This document shows positions 55,307-64,000 of a stretch of 64,000 bases of DNA, piece after piece. The notes under the pieces were generated by a model. The model was given only the letters and a program-made list of their open reading frames with translations, was not told the origin of the DNA and did not search any database. Origin of the DNA: Erythrobacter insulae (GTDB lineage: Bacteria > Pseudomonadota > Alphaproteobacteria > Sphingomonadales > Sphingomonadaceae); NCBI RefSeq assembly GCF_007004095.1, contig NZ_VHJK01000001.1, positions 1 to 64,000 of the forward strand. Direction: 5' to 3'. Numbering within the stretch: position 1 is the first letter of the stretch; each line of letters starts with the position of its first letter. Made by a program: the position numbers and the translations under genes.

Positions 55307-56015
55307 AGCGCCTCTCCCGTCGGGCGAAATCGTCTAGCGCCTCTGTCAGATGTTCGGGCTTGAAATCAGGCCACAGCGTGTCAACGAACAGCATTTCGGC
55401 ATAGGCGGCCTGCCACAGCAGAAAATTCGACAACCGAATTTCGCCGCTGGTCCGGATCAACAGATCAAGCGGCGGAAGATCAGCGGTATCGAGTTGCGCC
55501 TCAATCGCGTTCGCTGTGACTTCACCCAGTACAGCGGCCTTTGCCGCGGCGCGGGCAATTTCGTTCTGCCCCCCGTAATTCAGCGCCACTGCAAGCGTGC
55601 GGGAGCCGTTGGCCGTTTGCGCCAGAGCGTCTTCGAGCATGGCGACGATATCCGGTGCCAGCCCCTGCCAGTCACCTATGATTTTGAGCTTCACATCGTT
55701 GGCAACAAAATCGGGCAGGTCAGATTTGATGAACTTGCGCATCAAATTCATCAAATCATCAACTTCGTCCTCCGAGCGCTTCCAGTTTTCCGAAGAAAAC
55801 GCGTAAAGCGTAAGGCATTCCAGCCCCATCGGTTTCAGACCGCGCACCAACCGGCGTACCGCCTCAACACCGCGCTGATGCCCGACAGCACGGGGCATCC
55901 CGCGCTTTTTGGCCCAGCGGCCATTGCCATCCATAATGATCGCGACGTGACGAGCGTGTCCCCCGCCTATCCGGGCATCAGCGTGTTCGCCGGTTTGAAC
56001 AGGCCCCTCGCCCAT
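55293..56015 (-). CDS. uppS: Undecaprenyl diphosphate synthase (isoprenyl transferase)
   Basis: 240 residues. The cis-prenyltransferase blocks are 'HVAIIMDGNGRWAKKRG' with catalytic Asp29, 'LYAFSSENWKRSEDEVDDLM' and 'DLLIRTSGEIRLSNFLLWQ'. It makes the C55 lipid carrier for peptidoglycan and surface glycans. It starts 23 bases after the frr stop. Confidence 0.96.
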   Translation of the reverse strand: MGEGPVQTGEHADARIGGGHARHVAIIMDGNGRWAKKRGMPRAVGHQRGVEAVRRLVRGLKPMGLECLTLYAFSSENWKRSEDEVDDLMNLMRKFIKSDLPDFVANDVKLKIIGDWQGLAPDIVAMLEDALAQTANGSRTLAVALNYGGQNEIARAAAKAAVLGEVTANAIEAQLDTADLPPLDLLIRTSGEIRLSNFLLWQAAYAEMLFVDTLWPDFKPEHLTEALDDFARRERRYGGR

Positions 56016-56038
56016 GTGGTCTCCCTGCCTCGCCTGCC

Positions 56039-56596
56039 TTATTGGGTCAGAATTTCCTGAATTTTCTTTTCAACCGCTGCGTCCGTCTCTTCGACATATT
56101 TGTCGGTCAAATCCTGCACCTGCGTTTCGAGCCTTTTGCGGTCGTCTTCGGAAATCTCTTTTTTCTTCTCGTCACCTTTCAGCGATTCATTGGCATCGCG
56201 CCGGACATTGCGAATCGCGATTTTGGCTTTCTCGCCATATTCGCCAGCGATTTTTGCCAATTCCTTGCGCCGCTCTTCGTTAAGGTCGGGCATGGGCAGC
56301 CGAATGGTCTGGCCATCCGTCATCGGGTTCAGGCCAAGGTTCGCCTTTGAAATACCCTTTTCAACCGCAGACACGTTTGATTTGTCCCACACTTGCACGC
56401 TCAACATGCGCGCTTCGGGCGCAGAGACGGTGGCAACCTGCGAGATTGGCATCATTGCACCATAGACCTCGCATACAACCGGATCGAGCAGGCTGGTGTT
56501 GGCCCGGCCCGTACGAAGACCCGAAAGATCACTCTTCAGCGCCTCAACGGCGCCGTTCATGCGGCGCTCAATATCGGCCTTCTCATATTGCGGCAT
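56039..56596 (-). CDS. frr: Ribosome recycling factor
   Basis: 185 residues, standard length. Recognised by 'LRTGRANTSLLDPVVCEVYG', 'KANLGLNPMTDGQTIRLPMP' and 'LNEERRKELAKIAGEYGEKA'. With EF-G it splits the ribosome after termination. It follows pyrH by three bases. Confidence 0.97.
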   Translation of the reverse strand: MPQYEKADIERRMNGAVEALKSDLSGLRTGRANTSLLDPVVCEVYGAMMPISQVATVSAPEARMLSVQVWDKSNVSAVEKGISKANLGLNPMTDGQTIRLPMPDLNEERRKELAKIAGEYGEKAKIAIRNVRRDANESLKGDEKKKEISEDDRKRLETQVQDLTDKYVEETDAAVEKKIQEILTQ

Positions 56597-56599
56597 GGC

Positions 56600-57322
56600 T
56601 TACGCTTCCTTCTGTACTATCGTCTGAGTGCCCTCGCCCGAAAGGACGGTAGCAACATTGCCTTTTTCACGGATCGAGAACACCACTATCGGAATGTCGT
56701 TCTCGCGGCAAAGCGCAACTGCAGTTGCATCCATTACCTTTAGATTTGCTGACAGCACCTGATCATACGAAATCGTTTCAAAGCGTTTCGCGTTGGGATT
56801 GTGCTTTGGATCGCTATCATAAACGCCGTCCACGCTAGTGCCTTTAAGCAGCGCGTCGCAATTCATCTCTGCCGCGCGAAGAGCGGCGCCGGTATCGGTG
56901 GTGAAGAATGGGTTGCCTGTACCGGCCGCAAAGATAACGATGCGCCCTTTTTCCAGGTGCCGTTCGGCCCGGCGGCGAATATAGGGTTCGCACACACTGC
57001 TCATCGGAATAGCCGACTGCACGCGCGTCGGCACGCCCTGCTGCTCAAGCGCGTTTTGCATGGCCAGCGCGTTCATGACCGTCGCCAGCATACCCATATA
57101 ATCGCCCGTGGTCCGGTCCAGACCGCGCGCCGCGCCTGCGACACCGCGGAATATGTTACCGCCTCCGATCACAAGGCAGACCTCAAGGCCTGTCGCCTGC
57201 GCGGCTTTCACTTCTTCTGCAAGACGCGCAACATAGGCCGGATCGATCCCGTATTCCTGTTCTCCCATCAAAACCTCTCCCGAAAGTTTCAGAAGAACGC
57301 GCTTGATTTTTGGAAGAGCCAT
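56600..57322 (-). CDS. pyrH: UMP kinase
   Basis: 240 residues of the amino-acid-kinase fold: '[19 protein letters not shown]', '[20 protein letters not shown]' and '[20 protein letters not shown]'. It phosphorylates UMP in pyrimidine synthesis. It opens the minus-strand run down to fabZ. Usually tsf is directly upstream; here a plus-strand phosphoesterase gene separates them. Confidence 0.97.
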   Translation of the reverse strand: MALPKIKRVLLKLSGEVLMGEQEYGIDPAYVARLAEEVKAAQATGLEVCLVIGGGNIFRGVAGAARGLDRTTGDYMGMLATVMNALAMQNALEQQGVPTRVQSAIPMSSVCEPYIRRRAERHLEKGRIVIFAAGTGNPFFTTDTGAALRAAEMNCDALLKGTSVDGVYDSDPKHNPNAKRFETISYDQVLSANLKVMDATAVALCRENDIPIVVFSIREKGNVATVLSGEGTQTIVQKEA

Positions 57323-57418
57323 GGTGTCAGGTCACTCGTGTCTGGAATAATCGCTGACCCGCCCTTATCCGGCACACACCGCGCTGCCAAGAGGGCGCTG
57401 GTCAAATAGGGCGAAACA

Positions 57419-58249
57419 ATGCTGCGAACATTGATAATACTGGTTCTTGTGGTCACGGCGGCAGCGGGCGCAAAGGTATGGCATGACACAATGCGCGATC
57501 CCGTGGTTCAGCGCCTTTCGATTGTCAGCAAAGCGCTTGATCCGGGAACCGCGCCGATCACGATTGCGCTCTTGGCCGATATCCATGTTGCAGGGCCGGA
57601 TATGCCACCATCGCGGCTAAACCGTATCGTCGGCCAAGTGAACGCATTGCAGCCAGACCTTGTCGCGATTGCAGGCGACTTGATTAGCGAAAAACGCACC
57701 GCAACGCATGTCTACACACCCGAAGAAATTGTTGCGCCGCTTGGGAAAGTGAATGCGCCGCTTGGCGTGGTCATTGTGCCGGGCAACCATGATCACTGGT
57801 CAGATTGGTCGGCATTGCGCAAACAGATCGCAAAGCACCCTCACCTGACTGTGCTGGCCAACAGCGCCGCACAATTCGGCCCGCTTGCCGTGGGCGGCTC
57901 GGACGACGCATTCACCGGCAGAGATGATCTGGAGGCGACATTCGGGGCAATGGCGCCTTTAACCGGTCCGCGTATTGTCGTCACACACAGCCCGGACATT
58001 TTCCCTCAGGTGCCGGTCGATGTGGACCTTACCCTCGCCGGGCACACGCATTGCGGACAGATCGCCTATCCGCGGGGCGGAGCGCCCGCCACCATGTCAG
58101 ATTATGGCGATCTGTATTCATGCGGAGTCAGCCGGCAGCATGGCAAGACAATGGTGACCAGCGCGGGACTTGGCACAAGTTTGCTCCCGATCCGCCTGTT
58201 CACTGCGCCGGAAGTCTGGCTGATAGAAATACGGCCGCCGCAGCGGTGA
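57419..58249 (+). CDS. Membrane-anchored calcineurin-like metallophosphoesterase
   Basis: 276 residues with one N-terminal membrane anchor ('LIILVLVVTAAAGAKVW'). The metallophosphoesterase motifs appear in order: 'LLADIHVAGPD', 'IAGDLISE', 'PGNHDHW', 'THSPDIF' and 'LAGHTHCGQ'. This subgroup (YaeI/YkuE-like) is often linked to lipid or cell-wall phosphoesters; the substrate is unknown. It is encoded on the plus strand between pyrH and tsf, opposite to all its neighbours. Confidence 0.9.
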   Translation: MLRTLIILVLVVTAAAGAKVWHDTMRDPVVQRLSIVSKALDPGTAPITIALLADIHVAGPDMPPSRLNRIVGQVNALQPDLVAIAGDLISEKRTATHVYTPEEIVAPLGKVNAPLGVVIVPGNHDHWSDWSALRKQIAKHPHLTVLANSAAQFGPLAVGGSDDAFTGRDDLEATFGAMAPLTGPRIVVTHSPDIFPQVPVDVDLTLAGHTHCGQIAYPRGGAPATMSDYGDLYSCGVSRQHGKTMVTSAGLGTSLLPIRLFTAPEVWLIEIRPPQR

Positions 58250-58261
58250 GCTGCGGCGGCC
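58233..58261. terminator. Perfect 11-base-pair hairpin between convergent phosphoesterase and tsf genes
   Basis: GGCCGCCGCAG and CTGCGGCGGCC form a perfect GC-rich stem around CGGTGAG. The phosphoesterase stop codon lies in the loop. T-runs are weak on both sides. It probably stops or stabilises both transcripts. Confidence 0.65.
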
Positions 58262-58286
58262 GTTACTTCTGATTGACAGTGAAGCC

Positions 58287-59213
58287 TTAGCCGCCGACGG
58301 CAGCTGCCACTTCTGCTGCGAAATCGCTCTCTTCTTTTTCGATGCCTTCGCCAAGCTGGTAACGGACGTAATCGGTCAGCTTGACCGAGCCGCCATTATC
58401 CTTGCCGAATTTGGTAACGACGTCTTCGACGGACGATTTGTTGTCCATCACGAACATCTGGCTGAGAAGGGCGTTCTCTTTCGCGAACTTCTTGATTGCG
58501 CCTTCGACCATTTTTTCTTGCACATTTTCAGGCTTGCCGCTTTCGGCAGCCTTTTCCTGTGCGATGGCGCGCTCGCGCTCGATCACATCCGCGTCGAGGC
58601 CGTCTGCGTTGAGAGCTTGCGGGAACATTGAAGCGATGTGCATGGCAAGCTGTTTACCGAACGGTTCGAGCACGTCAGCGCCAAGGTCGCTTTCCAACGC
58701 AACCAGAACGCCGATCTTGCCAAGTCCTTCGGCAGCCGCGTTGTGGACGTAAGAAACAACGGCGCCGTGCGGCACGGAAACGTTCTTGATCCGGCGAATC
58801 TGCTGGTTTTCACCGATGGTTGCGACGTTATCGGTCAGCTTCTCGGCAACAGTGCCGCCTGTTGGATAATCGGCTGCCTTCAGCGCTTCGACATCGTCTG
58901 CGCCAAGGGTGAGAGCGACGCCGGTCGTGCTGCGAACGAAATCCTGAAACTTGTCGTTTTTCGCGACAAAATCGGTTTCCGAGTTCACTTCAACCGCAAC
59001 GCCTTTTGTGCCTTCGACAGCAACGCCGACAAGACCTTCAGCCGCAGTACGGCTGGATTTCTTCTGAGCGGTCGCAAGACCCTTGGCACGCAGTGCATCG
59101 ACAGCAGCTTCGATATCGCCGCCCGCTTCGGTCAGCGCCTTTTTGGCGTCCATCATGCCTGCGCCGGTTTTCTCGCGCAGTTTCTTCACATCGGCGATAG
59201 AGAAATCAGCCAT
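58287..59213 (-). CDS. tsf: Elongation factor Ts
   Basis: 308 residues, standard length: '[20 protein letters not shown]' at the start, '[16 protein letters not shown]' and the coiled-coil '[16 protein letters not shown]'. It exchanges GDP on EF-Tu. It is downstream of rpsB on the same strand, with 101 bases between. Confidence 0.97.
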   Translation of the reverse strand: MADFSIADVKKLREKTGAGMMDAKKALTEAGGDIEAAVDALRAKGLATAQKKSSRTAAEGLVGVAVEGTKGVAVEVNSETDFVAKNDKFQDFVRSTTGVALTLGADDVEALKAADYPTGGTVAEKLTDNVATIGENQQIRRIKNVSVPHGAVVSYVHNAAAEGLGKIGVLVALESDLGADVLEPFGKQLAMHIASMFPQALNADGLDADVIERERAIAQEKAAESGKPENVQEKMVEGAIKKFAKENALLSQMFVMDNKSSVEDVVTKFGKDNGGSVKLTDYVRYQLGEGIEKEESDFAAEVAAAVGG

Positions 59214-59314
59214 GGGAATTTCCTTTGTAAGGTTGTGGGCGCCGGGCCCAGTCAGGGTAAGCCCGGCGCGCTGTTATAAGATTGTGACGCGCACTTTACG
59301 CGCATCGATACAAT

Positions 59315-60067
59315 TTATGCTTGGGCAGCTTCGGCAGGCGGGTTGGCCATTGCGCCAACGTCTTCGCCTGAATCGGCAATCGCGCCGCCTTTGCCAACGG
59401 TCGATGCATCAGCAATCGCCTGGCAATACAGACGGATTGCGCGGCTCGCATCGTCATTACCTGGTACAGGAAACGCAATGCCGGTTGGATCGACGTTGGT
59501 ATCCAGCACGGCAATCACCGGGATACCCAGAACTGCGGCTTCTTTAATAGCCAGGTCTTCTTTGTTGGCATCAATCACAAACATGACATCAGGAATGCCG
59601 CCCATGTCGCGGATACCGCCAAGCGAAAGCTCCAGCTTGTCACGCTCACGCGTCAGCTGAAGAACTTCTTTCTTGGTGAGGCCGCTGGTCTCGCCCGAAA
59701 GCTGTTCTTCAAGCGTCTTGAGACGCTTGATCGAACCGCTGATGGTTTTCCAGTTGGTCAGCATCCCGCCGAGCCAACGGTGGTTTACAAAGTGCTGGCC
59801 CGAAGAGCGCGCAGCTTCTGCGATAGGCTCTTGAGCTTGACGCTTGGTGCCGACGAACAGAACCTTGCCGCCCGAACGAACAGTCTGCTCAACGAAATCG
59901 AGCGCGCGTGCGAACAGCGGAACCGTTTGCGACAGGTCGAGAATGTGAACACCGTTGCGGTTGCCGAAAATGTACGGCTTCATCCGCGGGTTCCAGCGGT
60001 GGGTCTGGTGGCCGAAGTGTGCGCCGGCCTCAATCAATTGCTGCATCGTGACGGTAGTGGCCGCCAT
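59315..60067 (-). CDS. rpsB: 30S ribosomal protein S2
   Basis: 250 residues with S2 signatures '[20 protein letters not shown]', '[14 protein letters not shown]' and '[20 protein letters not shown]'. It is the first gene of the rpsB-tsf operon. Its leader (60068-60200) can form a small hairpin (GACCGA-CGAT-TCGGTC, 60177-60192), a possible site for ribosomal-protein feedback. Confidence 0.97.
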   Translation of the reverse strand: MAATTVTMQQLIEAGAHFGHQTHRWNPRMKPYIFGNRNGVHILDLSQTVPLFARALDFVEQTVRSGGKVLFVGTKRQAQEPIAEAARSSGQHFVNHRWLGGMLTNWKTISGSIKRLKTLEEQLSGETSGLTKKEVLQLTRERDKLELSLGGIRDMGGIPDVMFVIDANKEDLAIKEAAVLGIPVIAVLDTNVDPTGIAFPVPGNDDASRAIRLYCQAIADASTVGKGGAIADSGEDVGAMANPPAEAAQA

Positions 60068-60260
60068 AGGTAATTCCTTTCCGGTTGGTCCTCTGAAAAG
60101 CTTGGAACTGCTGGCGGAGATCCCGCTGGCAGCACCGGTATGAAGCGCTTTCCATGTGAATTTCGCGGCCCCGACAGACCGACGATTCGGTCAGGCACGA
60201 CTGCGATGAGCGGCGCTTACCCGCCTTCGCCCACAAAATCTAGTGGAATTACGATAACAG

Positions 60261-60333
60261 GAACACAAGTGGAACAAATCTCTTGACTAGGGAGAACACT
60301 TATAGAACAAAGGCTGCAGAACAAAGATCGAAC
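60261..60333 (+). promoter_or_regulatory. Three consecutive LexA (SOS) boxes
   Basis: GAAC-N7-GAAC occurs three times without mismatch: 60261-60275, 60294-60308 and 60319-60333. Read on the other strand this is GTTC-N7-GTTC, the established LexA-binding direct repeat of alphaproteobacteria. The last box ends 15 bases before the ATG of the small membrane-protein gene, so the boxes cover its promoter and leader. rpsB, the other gene facing this region, starts about 190 bases away and is not an expected SOS target. Confidence 0.8.
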
Positions 60334-60348
60334 GCCGGAGCTTACCCG

Positions 60349-60618
60349 ATGATTGCAATGACCCTGACAGCCCTGATTACAGCGATTGCAATTGCGACTG
60401 CGATCACTCTTGTCGATTGCTGGCTACGCGCCCGGTCGGCCTATGCGTCTCTTAAACGCCAAAGTGCATTGGCGAAGGCGGGTTTTGTGCCGCAGGTAGA
60501 GGCTCGGATTGTCAGACTCCGTCCAACAACGCCCCGGCCTGCTGGGGCTACGCGTCCGTTTGCGCGGCGTCTACCGAGCCAGTCCGATGTTCCTGTTCCC
60601 GCGCTCGGCGCCGCTTGA
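60349..60618 (+). CDS. Small single-pass membrane protein under probable SOS control
   Basis: 89 residues from ATG 60349 (GGAG about 8 bases upstream). An earlier in-frame ATG at 60283 lies inside the LexA boxes and is unlikely to be used. One membrane helix at about residues 5-24 ('LTALITAIAIATAITLVDCW') precedes a basic tail ('RARSAYASLKRQSALAKAGF', 'ARIVRLRPTTPRP'). No enzyme motif is seen. Small SOS-induced inner-membrane proteins such as Caulobacter SidA stop division; a similar role is my inference. The last 71 bases overlap the 3' end of pssA on the other strand. Confidence 0.7.
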   Translation: MIAMTLTALITAIAIATAITLVDCWLRARSAYASLKRQSALAKAGFVPQVEARIVRLRPTTPRPAGATRPFARRLPSQSDVPVPALGAA

Positions 60619-61459
60619 TCGATCCATATTTCACCAACGCATAAGGCATCAGCAACAGGTATCCTGCGCTGATCACGGTAAGCGACCACCATGGTTCCAG
60701 AATCAAAGCAGCAAAACCAATTCCTGTAAAAGCGATTAGGCCCAGGCGAATACCCCGGCGGGGCCGTATCGCCAGCCAGCTTAATGTTGCCATGTTCGAA
60801 ATCAGCAACATCGCGATCAGCGTCAGCCAGACCGACAGCAAGATCGGATCGCGAAATTGCTCTATGCCGGTCGCTGTCCAAAGGTAAAATGGCATAAAGG
60901 CCAAGCAAGCACCGACCGGCGCCGGAACGCCTGTCAAAAATCCAGCCGATTTGTGTGGCTGCTCGTCCACATCGATTTGCGCGTTGAAACGGGCCAATCG
61001 CAGCGCACAGCAGATCGCGAATGCCAGTGCCGCGAACCAACCGAAATTTCGCAAATCCTGCAATGACCACATGTATAAAATGATCGCAGGTGCCATTCCA
61101 AAGGATAGCGAATCTGCAAGACTATCCAGTTCCGCACCAAAGCGCGATTGCGCATTGAGCAGGCGCGCAATTCGTCCGTCGATCCCATCCAGAATACCGG
61201 CCAGCAAAACTGCGAGAATGGCAAACGCCCATTGCCCTTCAATCGCGAAACGGATGCCAGTCAGCCCGGAACACAGCGCCGCAGCTGTTATGGCGTTCGG
61301 CAGCATCGCCCGAAGGCTTATACCGCGTGCATCCGGCACATCTTTCGCTTCCTCACCCTCGGCCGCTTTTGGGCCAAGACGAGCACTATGAGAGCGCACC
61401 GCTTTGGGTAAATGCGGTTTCTTCAAAGGGCTCTCTTGCTGCGCAGGATCACTGCGCAA
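60548..61459 (-). CDS. pssA: CDP-diacylglycerol-serine O-phosphatidyltransferase
   Basis: 303 residues. A polar N terminus of about 50 residues precedes six to eight membrane helices. The CDP-alcohol phosphotransferase motif is complete in '[18 protein letters not shown]' and '[13 protein letters not shown]'. It makes phosphatidylserine from the CDP-diacylglycerol supplied by CdsA. Its start overlaps the psd stop by 11 bases, so the two are coupled. Confidence 0.95.
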   Translation of the reverse strand: MRSDPAQQESPLKKPHLPKAVRSHSARLGPKAAEGEEAKDVPDARGISLRAMLPNAITAAALCSGLTGIRFAIEGQWAFAILAVLLAGILDGIDGRIARLLNAQSRFGAELDSLADSLSFGMAPAIILYMWSLQDLRNFGWFAALAFAICCALRLARFNAQIDVDEQPHKSAGFLTGVPAPVGACLAFMPFYLWTATGIEQFRDPILLSVWLTLIAMLLISNMATLSWLAIRPRRGIRLGLIAFTGIGFAALILEPWWSLTVISAGYLLLMPYALVKYGSIKRRRAREQEHRTGSVDAAQTDA

Positions 61460-62204
61460 TGCCCTCTAACAGCCCTTGGGATGCCCCAACGTCGGCAAGG
61501 ATCGTCTCACCCGCGATACAACGCTGACCCAATAGAACTTTTGGCTCGGTGCCTGCCGGAAGATAGACATCGACCCGGCTACCAAACCGGATAAGGCCGA
61601 CCCGTTGCCCGACAGCTACAGTGTCACCGGGCTTTACAAACGGAATAATCCGCCGCGCTACGAGGCCCGCGATCTGCGTAAATCCGATCGCAACACCATC
61701 GGTCCGCTCGATCAGGATATGCTGACGCTCGTTCTCTTCGCTCGCCTTGTCCAGATCGGCATTCATGAATTTGCCGGGAATATACACGAGCCGCCGAACC
61801 GTACCGGCGATAGGCGCGCGGTTGATGTGAACATCAAACACGCTCATAAAAATCGACACGCGCGTAACCGGACCTGCGGCTAGGCCGGGGAAGCCCGATC
61901 CGTCGTCTATCTGCAATTCGGCTGGTGGTTCGACCTGAGTGATCAAAGATACCAGACCATCAGCGGGGGCAACAATCGCGCTTTCAGCTTGCGGCACAAC
62001 GCGCTCTGGATCACGGAAGAATGCAAACACGCCGATTGAAAGCAACAGCATCGGCCAGCCGATGATCTCCCAATCGAGCACGAGCAACGGCACAAGACTG
62101 ATCGCAATCGCGATCACCCCGTATTTACGCCCTTCGGGATGGATCGGCGGCCAGCTCCAGCCAGCTTCGCCGCGTCCTTGATTATCGAGAATTTCGCCTG
62201 CCAT
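61449..62204 (-). CDS. psd: Phosphatidylserine decarboxylase proenzyme
   Basis: 251 residues of the short PSD class with one N-terminal membrane region. The self-cleavage site is Gly208-Ser209 in '[13 protein letters not shown]'; Ser209 would become the pyruvoyl group. Other family blocks are '[10 protein letters not shown]', 'VAPADGLV' and '[12 protein letters not shown]'. It converts phosphatidylserine to phosphatidylethanolamine. It is upstream of and coupled to pssA. Confidence 0.95.
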   Translation of the reverse strand: MAGEILDNQGRGEAGWSWPPIHPEGRKYGVIAIAISLVPLLVLDWEIIGWPMLLLSIGVFAFFRDPERVVPQAESAIVAPADGLVSLITQVEPPAELQIDDGSGFPGLAAGPVTRVSIFMSVFDVHINRAPIAGTVRRLVYIPGKFMNADLDKASEENERQHILIERTDGVAIGFTQIAGLVARRIIPFVKPGDTVAVGQRVGLIRFGSRVDVYLPAGTEPKVLLGQRCIAGETILADVGASQGLLEGIAQ

Positions 62205-62379
62205 GCATTGCCATCTAGGGTTTCAATCGCTGCCCCGCAAGCGACCTCATGCGCGATACATCAGCAAATACCCGACTTCTATCGAATCACCTGCCAGCTT
62301 CAGGAGGCATAATGCGGCACCAGAACATGTGCGGGCGCTTCACAACTTAGTAAGATATTTACCCTAATTCACGCCGGTA

Positions 62380-63477
62380 ATGGACAACGCGATAGACATT
62401 TCGGGCGAAAGCCAACCGGTGCAAAATCTCGCAGCCCGATTGCTCGGAGAGATGCCGATCTATGTGATCGGCGTGGCAATCATGGCACTTTGTATCGGCC
62501 TGCTGCTATCACAAGGGGTATCCCCCAGCGTCAGCGGTGTGATCGAAAATGCCCGGATTTTCGGGATGTTCGTGATGATCCTTGTCGCTTTTGACGCCGC
62601 CTGGCAGCTCAATCGCAACCGGCCCAAAAGCCCGACAGCCTTTCTTAAAGACCGCTACACAGCCCAACCTTTGTGGAATGTAATTCTTAGCGGTCTGCCA
62701 ATGATGGCAATCGCAATCATCGCCCTGCCCTTCTTTTCAAAGATGAAGTCGGCCATTCCGCTGTTCAATGAATATACGTGGGATCAGAGTTTCATCGAAT
62801 GGGATCAGGCGATTTTTTTCGGATATGACGCATGGCAAGTCATGCAGCCAGTGCTCGGTTTTCCTGTCGTCACCGCCTTCCTCGCCTTTCTGTACCATAT
62901 CTGGTTCCTGCTGCTGTATCCCGGCGTCATGTTTTTCGCGTTCTACCGGATGGATAGCACGCTGCGCCGCCAATTCTTTCTGACCTACATGCTCAGCTGG
63001 TCCCTGATCGGCGGTGCGATGGCGACATGGCTTGCCTCGGTCGGTCCGGTGTTTCTTGAACCGATGCTGGGCAACGGCCATTTCAACGCTCAAATGGCGT
63101 ATCTCAATGCCGCGAATGAACAGATCCCGATCATGACATTGCGCGTTCAAGGGCTGTTGCTAGAATGGCACGGCGCATCATCGAGCGGTCTGGGCAGCGG
63201 CATTACCGCCATGCCGAGCATGCACTGCGCCATCGCCTTCATCTACTGGCTCGCAGTGCGCCACATCCACAAAGGCTGGGGCATGTTTTTCGGCGCGTTC
63301 TTTATCATCACATGGATCAGCAGCGTTCACCTCGCCTATCATTATGCGGTGGATGGGCTGGTCTCTTTGATCGCGGTCGCGGTCATCTGGTGGGCCGCGC
63401 GTTACATTATCGCGGCATGGGATAGCGTCGCGGAGCGTCAGGCAACCTTGCGCACAAACACCGTGCCAGCTGAATAA
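62380..63477 (+). CDS. PAP2-family membrane enzyme, inositol-phosphorylceramide-synthase-like
   Basis: 365 residues with about seven membrane helices. The PAP2 catalytic motifs are 'AMPSMHCAIAFIYWLAVRH' and 'HLAYHYAVDGLVSL' with the conserved His and Asp. Length and the spacing of these motifs resemble the aureobasidin/IPC-synthase branch more than plain PAP2 phosphatases. Since sphingomonads make sphingolipids, transfer of a headgroup to ceramide is plausible but not proven. It ends 40 bases inside the ketoacyl-synthase gene on the opposite strand. Confidence 0.8.
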   Translation: MDNAIDISGESQPVQNLAARLLGEMPIYVIGVAIMALCIGLLLSQGVSPSVSGVIENARIFGMFVMILVAFDAAWQLNRNRPKSPTAFLKDRYTAQPLWNVILSGLPMMAIAIIALPFFSKMKSAIPLFNEYTWDQSFIEWDQAIFFGYDAWQVMQPVLGFPVVTAFLAFLYHIWFLLLYPGVMFFAFYRMDSTLRRQFFLTYMLSWSLIGGAMATWLASVGPVFLEPMLGNGHFNAQMAYLNAANEQIPIMTLRVQGLLLEWHGASSSGLGSGITAMPSMHCAIAFIYWLAVRHIHKGWGMFFGAFFIITWISSVHLAYHYAVDGLVSLIAVAVIWWAARYIIAAWDSVAERQATLRTNTVPAE

Positions 63478-64000
63478 CCCGCACCAAAGCTGCAAATCAG
63501 CCCGGTATCCCCGGCTTTCAAATCATCGCTATTCAAGTGAAAGGCGATGATTGAGCCTGCGCTGGATGTATTGCCATAGGTGTCGAGCACAGTCGGGCTT
63601 TCGTCGTCGTTCGCTTCATGGCCCAGCACTCTTTGGGCGATAAGGCGGTTCATCCCGGCATTCGCCTGATGCAGCCAAAGCCGCCTCAAGCTTGCCGGGT
63701 CCATCGCAAGCCGCTCTGCTTCGTCAACGATCATCTGCGCAACCATCGGGACGACTTCTTTGAAGACCTTCCGACCCTCCTGCACAAACAGCTTATCCGC
63801 GCCATCGGCATTCTCGGGCGCAGCGCGATTGAGAAAACCGAAATTATTGCGGATATTGTTCGAAAACACCGTCTTGAGTTTCGTGCCGAGGATTTCCCAA
63901 TGGGTTTCCGGCGCGATCCCGGCATCTTCGACCAAAACCGCCGTGGCTACATCGCCAAAGATGAAGTGGCTGTCGCGGTCGCGCCAATTGAGATGGCCCG
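63438..64000 (-). CDS. 3-oxoacyl-ACP synthase III family protein (N-terminal part outside window)
   Basis: The frame runs to the right edge, so the gene starts beyond the window; the last 187 codons are seen. Catalytic His and Asn are in 'LWLHQANAGMNRLIAQRVLG' and 'DTYGNTSSAGSIIAFHL'. 'HFIFGDVATAVLVEDAG' matches the FabH core near the window edge. The final 'CSFGAGYSAGTVFVRKV' is typical. The Cys-containing part is missing. It may belong to the FabH-like enzymes for special lipids rather than housekeeping FabH. Confidence 0.88.
   Translation of the reverse strand, partial: GHLNWRDRDSHFIFGDVATAVLVEDAGIAPETHWEILGTKLKTVFSNNIRNNFGFLNRAAPENADGADKLFVQEGRKVFKEVVPMVAQMIVDEAERLAMDPASLRRLWLHQANAGMNRLIAQRVLGHEANDDESPTVLDTYGNTSSAGSIIAFHLNSDDLKAGDTGLICSFGAGYSAGTVFVRKVA

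Noticed and set aside
60068..60348. LexA boxes as control elements of rpsB
   Set aside because: They lie about 190 bases upstream of rpsB, a constitutive ribosomal gene, and directly before the small membrane-protein gene.

Overview
The window looks like a chromosomal segment of an alphaproteobacterium of the order Sphingomonadales, most like the Erythrobacteraceae. The reasons are the moderately high GC content, the gene orders (rpsB-tsf, pyrH-frr-uppS-cdsA-dxr-rseP-bamA-ompH-fabZ; dapF-mtaB-ftsY-yciB), an rpmE without zinc cysteines, and a tRNA-His with an encoded G-1 opposite C73. The run from bamA to fabZ lacks lpxD and lpxA, which fits the sphingomonad outer membrane built on glycosphingolipids instead of lipopolysaccharide. 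The assignment comes from gene content and order, not from a database search.

Layout. 1-5 kb: the end of a probable subtilisin-type secreted protease, an exported TPR protein and a large trypsin-like autotransporter. 5-12 kb: a GntP-type permease, an exported beta-propeller/CehA-type metallohydrolase, and an 875-residue protein of no assigned function in AT-richer DNA. 12.3-14.6 kb: a segment bracketed by an intact tRNA-Met and a degenerate direct copy of its 3' end; it holds a truncated Amj-like gene, a TauE/SafE permease and an HNH-like protein. 14.6-31.7 kb: ordinary chromosome with mltG-fabF-acpP, aspS, rnd-oxyR, pgsA, an MFS carrier, a thiamine-diphosphate enzyme, an EVE protein and a GGDEF-EAL protein. 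31.8-40 kb: dapF-mtaB-ftsY-yciB and an M24 peptidase, then DUF389 and kup. 40-46.3 kb: a tightly overlapping cytochrome c maturation operon (ccmC-D-E-F-G-H-I) and a leucine-type dehydrogenase. 46.3-48 kb: tRNA-His, a prolyl-4-hydroxylase-like oxygenase, a DksA-like protein and rpmE.

48-60 kb is the envelope and translation cluster read on the minus strand (rpsB, tsf, then pyrH to fabZ), split by a metallophosphoesterase gene on the plus strand. 60.3-62.2 kb holds a small membrane-protein gene on the plus strand, then the phosphatidylserine pathway (psd and pssA) on the minus strand. The window ends with a PAP2/inositol-phosphorylceramide-synthase-like membrane enzyme and a ketoacyl synthase III cut by the edge.

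Most promising new item: three perfect copies of the alphaproteobacterial LexA box (GAAC-N7-GAAC) lie within 73 bases just upstream of the 89-residue single-pass membrane-protein gene at 60349-60618. This looks like a strongly SOS-controlled small membrane protein, possibly a division inhibitor comparable to Caulobacter SidA or DidA. Others worth attention are the orphan 875-residue protein (9396-12023), the tRNA-Met-flanked scar (12281-14544) and a perfect EF-hand loop inside an OmpH/Skp-type chaperone.
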